Positions 16,795 to 24,836 of a stretch of 64,000 bases of DNA are shown here, in pieces (position 1 is the first letter of the stretch; each line of letters starts with the position of its first letter). The notes beneath the pieces are model-generated. The model had not been told where the DNA came from. It ran no database searches and worked only from the letters and a program-made list of their open reading frames with translations. Made by a program: the position numbers and the translations under genes. The stretch comes from Labrenzia sp. CE80 (GTDB lineage Bacteria > Pseudomonadota > Alphaproteobacteria > Rhizobiales > Stappiaceae). Location of the stretch: assembly GCF_009650605.1 (NCBI RefSeq), contig NZ_WAJT01000002.1, positions 62,001 to 126,000 of the forward strand, in the 5' to 3' direction.

Positions 16795-18453
16795 TTATTC
16801 GGGAAGCCAGAGTCCGGCGTTTTCAGCGCCCCGATCGATCAGTACGTGGGTGTTTGCAAAGACGCGATAGCCATGACTCCAGTCGCCGTCGGGCCAGCGG
16901 ATACGCACTTGCGCCCGCTCAGATACGCCGAGGCCGAAATGGAGGAAGCCAGCTTGTCCGGACGCATGCCCCGCTCCAACTTGCACATCGCGGACAATTG
17001 TCTTGTTGCCAATCTTGACGCTGACCTTCGCGCCGACAGCCATACGGTTGGGTTTTCCGGGCTGCCTGATCTCGACACTCAGCCAGTTGCCAAGTGGGCG
17101 CGGTGTCTTGGATGTGCCCGCTCCGACATTGCGAAACAGGCTGATTGGCGCTGAACGGTTCACGACCACGAGATCCAGCAGGCCGTCCATGTTGAAGTCG
17201 GCCAGGCCTGCGCCGCGCCCACGTCGGTCCAAAGCGATACCCGCGTGATCCCCGACTTCCGCGAATTTGCCGTCCCATTGGCCCAGAAGCAGATTATCGG
17301 GATCGTAGGCAGCGAAGTCCGGCATGGCTTCGACATTTCCCTTGGCTATGAACAGGTCCCAGAGCGTGTCGTTGTTGACGTCCTGGAATTCCGAGTGCCA
17401 GCCGGTCGAGGGGCGCAGGTCGGTACCAGTGTAGGGTCGGTGGGCTGTGAGACCCTTGTCGAAGGCAATGTCACGATAGACAGGGACCGTTTCGTCAGCT
17501 TCGTCATCCAGCATTTGAAGTTTGGTGTCGCCCATGCTGGTCAGGGCGAATTCAGGATAGCCGTCCACATTGAGATCGATGGAGGCAATCCCCATGCCCC
17601 ATATCTTGAGGTGACGCCAACCGTCGGATCTCCGATAAAGGCGTGCGGGTCTCCCCGACGGAACCGCCCAGAGCTGCTCCTCACCGCCGCGGTAATAATG
17701 CCGGTCGTTCGAGACGCGCAAGGCATGTTCCCCCGACCGGTTCCAGTCGGTAAAGAGGATCGACAGGCTGCAATAGCCAGGGCTTAGTCGCTCTGGGTTT
17801 GAATAGTCGAGGCTGTTGCCGCCTTGCGGGCGGAACAGGTAATTGTCGTGGCAAGCGCCCCAGGGCGCGCCGGGAGCGGACCGGTCAACGTAGTTGCCGA
17901 AAGCGAGACTTGGAAACTCTGCATCCTGTTCCCATGTCGCGGAGAAGGCAGTGGTCCACTCGCGCCCGCCGTCGAAGCCAAGCGCGCGGTTGGCGTTTTC
18001 AAACCGGCATTCGCCAAGACCCCTGAGCAACATGTTCTCGCCCAGGCGGAGAACCGCAAGGTCCATGATGCCGTCATTGTCAAAATCGAGCGGGTAGGCC
18101 CCGAGAACCTTGCTATCCTGCCGTGCGTTGAGGCCAGTTTCGATCTTCTCGAAAGACAATGCGCCGCCGGTCGCGCTGTTGTTTTGAAAGAGGCTCGCGC
18201 GGCCCTTGCCGCCAGCCACAAATAGGTCCGGTCGCCGGTCTGCGTTGCAATCGAAAATCGCAACCCCGCCGCCGACGAAATACTCCCAGGGACCGTCATA
18301 GGTGTGATCTAGGCCGGCAGACGCTGCTTCTTCCACAAAGTTCGGCACCGGAGCCAGCGACGGTTGTCGTTCAGTGTTCTGGGCAAATGCGGAAAATGCG
18401 CTAGTAGCAATCACCGCAATAACGCAGGGCATCTGCTTTAACAGGACGGTCAT
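16795..18453 (-). CDS. CRTAC1-like secreted protein with FG-GAP/VCBS repeats and C-terminal ASPIC/UnbV domain
   Basis: The 552-residue protein has a signal peptide (CVIAVIATSAFSAFA-Q). At least five calcium-binding-type repeats follow, with Asp/Asn-rich loops: FDCNADRRPDLFVAG, DFDNDGIMDLAVL, DLNVDGYPEFALTS, DVNNDTLWDLFIAKG and DFNMDGLLDLVVVN. The last hundred residues match the ASPIC/UnbV domain (VGAKVSVKIGNKTIVRDVQVGAG, RIRWPDGDW). These beta-propeller proteins are exported and often associated with respiratory or surface enzymes. Its ATG overlaps the stop of the di-heme oxidoreductase gene by 4 nt, so the two are probably made together. Function not established. Confidence 0.88.
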   Translation of the reverse strand: MTVLLKQMPCVIAVIATSAFSAFAQNTERQPSLAPVPNFVEEAASAGLDHTYDGPWEYFVGGGVAIFDCNADRRPDLFVAGGKGRASLFQNNSATGGALSFEKIETGLNARQDSKVLGAYPLDFDNDGIMDLAVLRLGENMLLRGLGECRFENANRALGFDGGREWTTAFSATWEQDAEFPSLAFGNYVDRSAPGAPWGACHDNYLFRPQGGNSLDYSNPERLSPGYCSLSILFTDWNRSGEHALRVSNDRHYYRGGEEQLWAVPSGRPARLYRRSDGWRHLKIWGMGIASIDLNVDGYPEFALTSMGDTKLQMLDDEADETVPVYRDIAFDKGLTAHRPYTGTDLRPSTGWHSEFQDVNNDTLWDLFIAKGNVEAMPDFAAYDPDNLLLGQWDGKFAEVGDHAGIALDRRGRGAGLADFNMDGLLDLVVVNRSAPISLFRNVGAGTSKTPRPLGNWLSVEIRQPGKPNRMAVGAKVSVKIGNKTIVRDVQVGAGHASGQAGFLHFGLGVSERAQVRIRWPDGDWSHGYRVFANTHVLIDRGAENAGLWLPE

Positions 18454-19907
18454 TGCGCGATCTCCAGGCTGCGCAAAAACGCAATGATGTTCTGTCGTTC
18501 CGCCTCATCTAGCGCTGAATAGGCTTTCCGGGCATCGGTTGCTTCGCCGCCATGTGCCTCGATGATTTCATGCAGGCTCGTAAGGTCACCTCGATGTCCA
18601 TAGGGCGCGGTGCTTCCAACGCCCCAAAGCTCTGCGGTCAGGAAGACGTCTCTTGCGACAAAACGCTGGCTGAGAAGTTCGTTGCCCAAGGTGTCGCGCG
18701 CCGCATCTGCAATCCGGTGACGTTTCAGATCTCCGAAAAGCGGCACAAGTGTTCGCCCTTCGGCATCCTTCGGGAGAGCCTGAACCCAGTCGAACTGCGA
18801 GAAGTCCAGTTCGATCGGAAGATCCACGTCGGTCGGCCGCAAGGTCCCTGCGTTGTCGTAGGGACTTGGGTCCTGAAAGGTCAGGCTTTCGAGCGGCAGG
18901 GCCGGGATGTGGCACGCGGCGCAGCCGAGATCGGCAAAGAGGGTCTCACCGGCGGCGGCTGCCGATTGCCAGACGTCAGGAAGATCGTTCTTTCGCGTTG
19001 GTGCAGGCAAGCTTGCCTGCCAGGCGACAAGGGCGGAGACCTCACCCGCCCCCACCTCGTTGGGAATGTCATCGCCGTCAAAGTCATCCGTGCCCGTCCA
19101 TCTTGCGCCAAAGCGTTCGCTGGCCTGAATGCCATGATGATGGTTGAGGGCGTTCACCGTGAACTGGCGCAGGGATGCGAAAACACCCTTTTGCCCGAAG
19201 GGACGAAGTGTGAGATCGGCATCAATCCCGTCCAGGCCGGACACATCAAGCGTTCCATCATACTTTGCGCTCAACTTGCCAAAGGAAACCCCCTTGGTCG
19301 TGAGCGTCACGGTGATGGTCTCGCCTGAGTGACGCGCCTTGGCCAGAGCCTTGCGGCGCTGGGTGCGGAGATCACGGGTCATTTCGCGGGCGAGCATCTC
19401 GATGAGCCCGGCGCCTTGAAGGGCGTTGGTGCCGCGTTCGTTTGAAAACTGCGGATCTATCGTGTCGAAATCGGCGCTTTCAAAGCCTTCGGACACAAAG
19501 ACATTGGCCGTAAAATCGCCCGCCCCGCCCGAGACTGGAACGTTGTGACAAGAGGCACAGGAATTGGCATCGAGGCCCGCCATTCTCTGGAAAACATAGG
19601 CCGAAGGTCTGCGGCGTTTGGTTGGAACGATGGCTTGAGTGGCATCCGGACGTCCTGCACCATCGGCTGCGGTGAATTTGCCTTCAAACAGCCTCTCACC
19701 ATGCTCGACCAGAAGCTCGAGAGAACGCTCCGTCTCTCCTGCAAACATGTCATAGTCGATTGGGTCACCGAGGACCCGCTCGGTCCAAGGAGGCGTGGCG
19801 TCCGACACGGCCTCATCGGCGCGGGCTGACATGACGAAGAACTGCGCGATCAGCAACGATCCCGCCAACGCAGGGATCATAACGGCAAACCGGCTGTAGC
19901 TGATCAT
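18450..19907 (-). CDS. Di-heme oxidoreductase, cytochrome c peroxidase-like (DUF1111 family)
   Basis: The 485-residue protein has an N-terminal export segment (MIPALAGSLLIAQFFVMSARA). Two covalent heme c motifs are visible: CASCH near 117-121 in DANSCASCHNVPVSGG, and CAACH near residue 335 in LFADLGCAACHIPA. Around them are the family's conserved stretches QGAGLIEML and LWGVGSTAPYGHRGDL, and a C-terminal helix (ERQNIIAFLRSLEIAQ). This fits the putative di-heme peroxidase family, acting in the periplasm. The gene overlaps the ROK repressor gene upstream and the UnbV gene downstream by 4 nt each (ATGA). Confidence 0.9.
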   Translation of the reverse strand: MISYSRFAVMIPALAGSLLIAQFFVMSARADEAVSDATPPWTERVLGDPIDYDMFAGETERSLELLVEHGERLFEGKFTAADGAGRPDATQAIVPTKRRRPSAYVFQRMAGLDANSCASCHNVPVSGGAGDFTANVFVSEGFESADFDTIDPQFSNERGTNALQGAGLIEMLAREMTRDLRTQRRKALAKARHSGETITVTLTTKGVSFGKLSAKYDGTLDVSGLDGIDADLTLRPFGQKGVFASLRQFTVNALNHHHGIQASERFGARWTGTDDFDGDDIPNEVGAGEVSALVAWQASLPAPTRKNDLPDVWQSAAAAGETLFADLGCAACHIPALPLESLTFQDPSPYDNAGTLRPTDVDLPIELDFSQFDWVQALPKDAEGRTLVPLFGDLKRHRIADAARDTLGNELLSQRFVARDVFLTAELWGVGSTAPYGHRGDLTSLHEIIEAHGGEATDARKAYSALDEAERQNIIAFLRSLEIAQ

Positions 19908-21169
19908 GCCAGCGCCTCAGTTTCATCGCCTTGACGTTGAGCGGTCGCTCGCGGAGTGCCGGTGCCAGTATAATCCTGGTCCAGTCTCTCCATCGCCTGC
20001 GCGATCAATCCCCTGCGGATGAAGTCCTCGTTCCACGGCATCACATCGATGGAAAAGTTCTGCCTCAGGTCTGTGACGAGCGCTTCTTCCAGCCCTGCAT
20101 GCATTCCTGCCTCCATATATTCGAAAGCACGCATGCCGGCCCCGGTCAAAACGATCCGCTTCGGGTCGATCATGGCAAGCAACCTGGCAAGTCCGTAGCC
20201 GAGGACCTTGCCGGCATCTGTGAAGGCCTGTAGCGCATTCTCGTCGCCGGTTTTTGCCTTTTCGATCAGTGCTTCGAGCGCTCCGGCCCCGGCTGATATG
20301 TCTTTTGGATCTGTATCTTCCGGAAGATGCGACGCAGAACGAACCAGGGCATAATCGGAAAGATAGGCCTCCATGCAGCCGCGTTTGCCACACCGGCACA
20401 GTGCGCCGCCAGGAATGTGGTTGGCATGTCCGAATTCTGCGGCTTTGCCGCTTGCTCCCGCAAACAGCTGATTGTCGAGGTAAAGGCCCATCCCAACACC
20501 ATAATCCACCATCACGACCGCGAAGGTACCGCTGTATTTGGCCGGGTCCGACCAGTGCAGCGCCTCGGTGATCATGTTTGTGTCGTTTGAAAGGATGGAA
20601 TGGGCGTCAAAGGCGCATTGAAGGGGATCGACAATCGGAATTTCCCTGCCTTCGAAAGCGGGGCTCCAGACGACCATTCCGGCGTTCAGCTCGACGACGC
20701 CCTGAGCCGCGACCCCGATCTCCTTGATCTGGTTTTGGTCGAGGCCTGCTTCCTTTGTGAAGGACTTGATGGCTCCGATCAGGAGGTCGGGAAAATTGTG
20801 ACGGTCGGCGGCGGCGCTGTCGAACGATATGCGCTTCGTCAGAAAGGTCTCGCCTGCGAAATTGGCCAGCGACATGTCGATCGTGTTCACTGAGATCCGC
20901 AAGCCGATCACACAGGCGGCGTCCGGATTCAGGCGCAACAACGATCTTGGCCGCCCTCGAGACAGGGGGGCCTTCGGTTCGTCGCTTTCTAACCCTTCAA
21001 TCAGACCTTGTACGAGCAAATCCGACGTAATCGCCGTGACGGTTGCCGGACTGAGCTTTGTAAATTTGCCAAGATCTATTCGGGCGAGGGGACCGTTTCG
21101 GCGCAGGGTCTGCAAAATGATGCTTCGATTTTGACGCCGTATCTGATCCCTGTCCGCTTTCCTCGTCAT
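19904..21169 (-). CDS. xylR: ROK-family transcriptional repressor, probable xylose repressor
   Basis: I start at 21169, giving 421 residues; the open frame extends to 21424 but that part is unlike ROK proteins and would run into the xyl promoter. The N-terminus is a MarR-like winged helix (RSIILQTLRRNGPLARIDLGKFTKLS). The ROK sugar-kinase fold follows, with the zinc-binding motif GGALCRCGKRGCMEAY near 280-300 and the late GLARLLAMIDPKRIVLTGAG. Divergent from xylF with 257 bp between, it should repress the xyl operon. Unusually, its stop codon overlaps the di-heme oxidoreductase start (ATGA), so repressor and redox gene share a transcript. Confidence 0.85.
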   Translation of the reverse strand: MTRKADRDQIRRQNRSIILQTLRRNGPLARIDLGKFTKLSPATVTAITSDLLVQGLIEGLESDEPKAPLSRGRPRSLLRLNPDAACVIGLRISVNTIDMSLANFAGETFLTKRISFDSAAADRHNFPDLLIGAIKSFTKEAGLDQNQIKEIGVAAQGVVELNAGMVVWSPAFEGREIPIVDPLQCAFDAHSILSNDTNMITEALHWSDPAKYSGTFAVVMVDYGVGMGLYLDNQLFAGASGKAAEFGHANHIPGGALCRCGKRGCMEAYLSDYALVRSASHLPEDTDPKDISAGAGALEALIEKAKTGDENALQAFTDAGKVLGYGLARLLAMIDPKRIVLTGAGMRAFEYMEAGMHAGLEEALVTDLRQNFSIDVMPWNEDFIRRGLIAQAMERLDQDYTGTGTPRATAQRQGDETEALA

Positions 21170-21426
21170 CCTTCTCGCAGCTTCCTCAAAGGTGTTTCCT
21201 CGTCTTCCGGTTTTCCGGAGTGTTTTGTTTGGTCCCTGCCGATTTATGGAGGCAGGTGACAGTTTTGTAAAACCATGTTGACAGGGGCCACGCTTTGGAG
21301 CAACTTTTTTTCGGACATCAAAAAAAATAATGCTAAGGATGTCGACGCGGGGGCAAACAACCCCTTGGGATGAAAATACGAGACGTGACCCCGGAGGTGG
21401 GTAAACGTCTGCAGGAGGAAACACAT
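21170..21426. promoter_or_regulatory. Divergent xylR/xylF control region
   Basis: 257 bp separate the two starts. A consensus -35 TTGACA is at 21278-21283 on the plus strand; 17-18 nt further lies only a weak -10 (CAACTT or AACTTT). Just upstream of it, GTTTTGTAAAAC (21262-21273) is an inverted repeat with a 2 nt centre, and a related GTTTTGT occurs near 21222, so both are candidate repressor sites. TCCGG-TTTT-CCGGA (21206-21219) is another inverted repeat. AGGAGGAA at 21413-21420 is the xylF ribosome site. Confidence 0.5.
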
Positions 21427-22458
21427 ATGCGTAAAATCGCTTCCGTACTGGCTGGCGCCCTTATGTCCGCCACAGCCGTAAACCTTGCCCATGCAGATGA
21501 TGTTGTTGTTGGCGTAAGCTGGTCCAACTTCCAGGAAGAACGCTGGAAGACGGATGAAGCCGCCATCAAGGGCGCTCTTGAAGCAGCTGGTGCAACCTAC
21601 ATTTCCGCTGACGCGCAGAGTTCTTCTGCCAAGCAGCTTTCCGACGTTGAGGCACTGATCGCTCAGGGCGCAACTGCACTGATCATCCTTGCGCAGGACG
21701 CGCAGGCGATTGGTCCGGCTGTTCAGGCTGCTGCTGATGAAGGCATCCCGGTTGTTGCCTACGACCGTCTCATCGAAGACCCGCGCGCCTTTTACCTCAC
21801 GTTCGACAACGTCGAAGTTGGTCGCATGCAGGCTCGCGCTGTTCTCGCAGCTGCGCCTGAGGGCAACTACGTCATGATCAAGGGCTCGCCGACCGACCCG
21901 AATGCGGATTTCCTCCGCGGCGGTCAGCAGGAAGTTCTTCAGGCCGCCATCGACGGTGGCAAGGTCAAGATCGTTGCTGAAGCCTACACAGATGGCTGGC
22001 TGCCGGCGAACGCTCAGCGCAACATGGAACAGATCCTGACCGCCCAGGACAACAAGGTTGATGCTGTTGTTGCGTCCAATGACGGCACAGCTGGCGGTGC
22101 TGTTGCAGCCCTGACAGCTCAGGGCATGGAAGGCATTCCGGTTTCCGGTCAGGACGGCGACCACGCTGCTCTGAACCGTGTTGCCAAGGGCACTCAGACC
22201 GTTTCCGTCTGGAAAGACGCTCGTGAACTCGGCAAGGCTGCCGGCGCAATCGCTGCTGCGCTTTCCGGCGGAACCGAAATGTCTGCTGTTGATGGTGCAG
22301 GTACCTGGACGTCTCCGTCCGGCACCGAGATGACGGCTCGTTTTCTCGCGCCGATGCCGATCACCAAGGACAACCTGACAGCTGTTGTCGATGCTGGCTG
22401 GATCACCAAGGACGCGCTCTGCCAGGGCGTATCCAGCGGTCCGGCTCCTTGTAACTGA
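21427..22458 (+). CDS. xylF: D-xylose ABC transporter, periplasmic binding protein
   Basis: The 343-residue protein starts at 21427 behind a very strong AGGAGGAA; an in-frame codon at 21370 gives no signal peptide and is rejected. A signal peptide (SVLAGALMSATAVNLAHA) precedes the type I binding-protein fold (VVGVSWSNFQEERWKTDE, PVVAYDRLIED, YVMIKGSPTDPNADFLRGGQQEVL, VSGQDGDHAALNRVAKGTQTVSVWKD), close to XylF. It opens xylFHG, and a large hairpin just after its stop may stabilise its mRNA for excess binding protein. Confidence 0.96.
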   Translation: MRKIASVLAGALMSATAVNLAHADDVVVGVSWSNFQEERWKTDEAAIKGALEAAGATYISADAQSSSAKQLSDVEALIAQGATALIILAQDAQAIGPAVQAAADEGIPVVAYDRLIEDPRAFYLTFDNVEVGRMQARAVLAAAPEGNYVMIKGSPTDPNADFLRGGQQEVLQAAIDGGKVKIVAEAYTDGWLPANAQRNMEQILTAQDNKVDAVVASNDGTAGGAVAALTAQGMEGIPVSGQDGDHAALNRVAKGTQTVSVWKDARELGKAAGAIAAALSGGTEMSAVDGAGTWTSPSGTEMTARFLAPMPITKDNLTAVVDAGWITKDALCQGVSSGPAPCN

Positions 22459-22473
22459 TAGTCAGCACACTAA

Positions 22474-22503
22474 GACTGCTCCGGCCATCTGGCCGGGGCA
22501 GTC
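22474..22503 (+). other. Intercistronic hairpin between xylF and xylH
   Basis: GACTGC-T-CCGGCC (22474-22486) pairs with GGCCGG-G-GCAGTC (22491-22503) around an ATCT loop with one internal wobble. No T tract follows, so it looks like an mRNA-stabilising or partial-termination structure of the kind common after binding-protein genes. xylH starts 104 nt later. Confidence 0.7.
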
Positions 22504-22606
22504 ACATGCGCGGGTCCTGATAGCTGATTGCTTGGACAGGACGGTTATCCGGCGATAACATCCGGATTGTTGCGCGTGCGACTGGTCTCCAAGCAGGAGT
22601 TTCCCG

Positions 22607-23902
22607 ATGTCCGATGACGCCCTGTCTGGGTCAAAAGCCCCGACAGCTCGCAATTTCTTTTCCGCCTTGCAGCTGGACACGCGCCTTTTGGGCATGATCG
22701 GCGCATTCGTCGTGCTGTGTCTTGTCTTCAACGTGTTTACAGACGGTCGGTTTCTGACGCCCCGCAACGTCTTCAACCTGACGATTCAGACCGTTTCAGT
22801 GGCCATCATGGCAACCGGCATGGTCTTTATCATCGTGACCCGCCACATCGATCTTTCGGTCGGCTCGCTTCTGGCGACCGTTGCCGCGGTCATGGCTGTG
22901 GCTCAGACAGATTTTCTGCCGAATGCGCTGGGCCTTGAGCTGGGGCACCCGATGCTCTGGATCCTGTCGATCGCCGCCGGCATGGTGGTTGGAGTGATCA
23001 TCGGCGCGTTCCAGGGCTGGATGGTCGGCTATCTGGGCATCCCGGCATTCATCGTGACGCTTGGAGGCCTGCTGGTTTGGCGAAATGCGGCCTGGTTCAT
23101 CACGGACGGGCAGACGATTGGTCCGCTCGACGAGACGTTCACGAAAGTAGGTGGCATCGGCGGCACGTTGGGCGAGACCTGGTCCTGGATCTTCGGTGTC
23201 CTTGCGGTGGCCGCAGCCTTTGCCTTGCAGTTCATGTCGCGCAAGCGCAAGAGCTCCCATGGCTTTCCCATCAAGCCGCTCTGGGCAGAGCTCACGATTT
23301 CCGGTTTGATTGCTGCGTCGATCCTCGGCTTTGTCGCAACGCTGAATGCCTATGACATTCCGGCTGCGCGGCTGAAACGGATTTTTGCAGCCGCCGGCGA
23401 AACGATGCCCGAAGGTCTGACCATGGGATATGGCATTCCCTTTTCGGTTCTGCTTCTGATCGCCGTGGCCGTCGCGATGACCATCGTTGCACAGCGGACC
23501 CGCCTCGGCCGTTATATCTTCGCAACCGGCGGCAACCCGGATGCGGCTGAGCTCTCGGGCATCAACACACGCTTCTTGACGGTCAAGGTCTTCGCACTGA
23601 TGGGCGGTCTTTGCGCCCTGGCCGGTGCAGTCGCAGCTGCCCGTCTTGGCTTCTCGACCAATGATATTGGCACACTTGATGAACTACGTGTCATCGCGGC
23701 TGCTGTGATTGGCGGAACCGCTTTGTCCGGCGGCGTTGGAACGATTTACGGCGCGATCCTCGGAGCCTTGATCATGCAATCTCTGCAGTCAGGCATGGCC
23801 ATGGTCGGTGTGGACGCGCCGCTTCAGAACATTGTCGTCGGCATCGTTCTTGTCTTTGCCGTCTTCGTCGACATTCTCTACCGCAAGCGCACGGGAGACT
23901 GA
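22607..23902 (+). CDS. xylH: D-xylose ABC transporter, permease
   Basis: The 431-residue integral membrane protein has at least ten hydrophobic helices and the BPD_transp_2 signature (GINTRFLTVKVFALMGGLCALAGAVAAARLG, followed by IAAAVIGGTALSGGVGTIYGAILGALIM). The N-terminal segment TARNFFSALQLDTRLLGMIG and the long extra loop near 220-250 (KRKSSHGF) are typical of XylH rather than RbsC. GGAG precedes the start. It ends 4 nt before xylG. Confidence 0.94.
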   Translation: MSDDALSGSKAPTARNFFSALQLDTRLLGMIGAFVVLCLVFNVFTDGRFLTPRNVFNLTIQTVSVAIMATGMVFIIVTRHIDLSVGSLLATVAAVMAVAQTDFLPNALGLELGHPMLWILSIAAGMVVGVIIGAFQGWMVGYLGIPAFIVTLGGLLVWRNAAWFITDGQTIGPLDETFTKVGGIGGTLGETWSWIFGVLAVAAAFALQFMSRKRKSSHGFPIKPLWAELTISGLIAASILGFVATLNAYDIPAARLKRIFAAAGETMPEGLTMGYGIPFSVLLLIAVAVAMTIVAQRTRLGRYIFATGGNPDAAELSGINTRFLTVKVFALMGGLCALAGAVAAARLGFSTNDIGTLDELRVIAAAVIGGTALSGGVGTIYGAILGALIMQSLQSGMAMVGVDAPLQNIVVGIVLVFAVFVDILYRKRTGD

Positions 23903-23906
23903 TCCA

Positions 23907-24695
23907 ATGACAACTCCCTTGGTCGAAATGAAAGACATCTGCATCTCCTTCGGTGGAGTGCACGCTGTCGACCATGTGTCCGTCGATCTTTACCCAGGTG
24001 AAGTCGTCGGCCTTCTGGGCCACAATGGCGCCGGCAAATCCACCTTGATCAAGATCCTGTCGGGAGCCTACAAGGCTGACAGCGGTGAGATCCTGATTGA
24101 CGGCAAGCCGGTGACCATCAACAGCCCGCGTGATGCGCGTGCCGAGAACATCGAGACAATCTATCAGACACTCGCTCTGGCAGATAATCTGGATGCGGCC
24201 TCAAACCTCTTCCTTGGTCGTGAACTGACCTCGGCAATGGGCTTTGTTGATGACGATGCCATGGAAGCGGAAACCCGCAAGATCATGGCCAAGCTCAACC
24301 CGAACTTCAAAAAGTTCAATGCGCCTGTGAAAGCCCTTTCGGGTGGTCAACGCCAGTCTGTCGCCATCGCGCGCGCCGTCTATTTCAACGCGCGCATTCT
24401 GATTATGGATGAGCCAACCGCGGCTCTGGGCGTGCATGAAACCCAGATGGTTGCGGAGCTGATCCAAGAGCTGAAAAAGCAGGGTCTGGGCATCTTCCTC
24501 ATCAGTCATGACATCCACGATGTTTTCCAGCTGTGTGATCGTGTGGCGGTGATGAAGAACGGCCAGCTCGTCGGCAGCGCCAAGACGACGGATGTGACCG
24601 ATGATGATGTGCTTGGCATGATCATCTTGGGCAAATGTCCGGAGGGCGCGACGCCTGGTCCCGGCGCCCTGAACGACGACACCGTACTCGGATAG
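23907..24695 (+). CDS. xylG: D-xylose ABC transporter, ATP-binding protein (single-domain form)
   Basis: The 262-residue protein carries one ABC domain only: Walker A GLLGHNGAGKST near 35-46, Q-loop ETIYQTLALADNL, signature ALSGGQRQSVAIARAV, Walker B ILIMDEPTAALG and switch histidine LISHDIHDV. E. coli XylG has two such domains, so this is the shorter type seen in many alphaproteobacteria. An in-frame codon at 23808 lies inside xylH and is rejected; GGGAG precedes 23907. It is the third gene of xylFHG and is followed by two hairpins. Confidence 0.94.
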   Translation: MTTPLVEMKDICISFGGVHAVDHVSVDLYPGEVVGLLGHNGAGKSTLIKILSGAYKADSGEILIDGKPVTINSPRDARAENIETIYQTLALADNLDAASNLFLGRELTSAMGFVDDDAMEAETRKIMAKLNPNFKKFNAPVKALSGGQRQSVAIARAVYFNARILIMDEPTAALGVHETQMVAELIQELKKQGLGIFLISHDIHDVFQLCDRVAVMKNGQLVGSAKTTDVTDDDVLGMIILGKCPEGATPGPGALNDDTVLG

Positions 24696-24705
24696 CGAAA
24701 ATCAT

Positions 24706-24734
24706 GACCGCCTGGCTTTCCGGGCGGTCGTTTT
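24706..24734 (+). terminator. First hairpin between xylG and xylB
   Basis: GACCGCC (24706-24712) pairs with GGCGGTC (24723-24729), followed by GTTTTC. It is a plausible intrinsic terminator, with a 10 nt loop, placed 11 nt after the xylG stop. Confidence 0.6.
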
Positions 24735-24776
24735 CACCCTCTCTTGACTTGTTCCTGAGAGTGGCTGAAGAACCGC

Positions 24777-24812
24777 AAGTGCCGATAGGGCAACCTTTCG
24801 GCACTTTCTTTC
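24777..24812 (+). terminator. Second hairpin just upstream of xylB
   Basis: AAGTGCCGA (24777-24785) and TCGGCACTT (24798-24806) pair perfectly across 12 nt and are followed by TCTTTC. It lies 31 nt before the xylB start and could attenuate transcription into xylBA, or end a transcript that escapes the first hairpin. Confidence 0.55.
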
Positions 24813-24836
24813 GAATTTATTTGAGGGGCGTACCTC

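Noticed and set aside
21170..21424. 85-codon upstream extension of the ROK gene
   Set aside because: It overlaps the xylF promoter and start region and lacks ROK-like sequence; HTH begins shortly after 21169.
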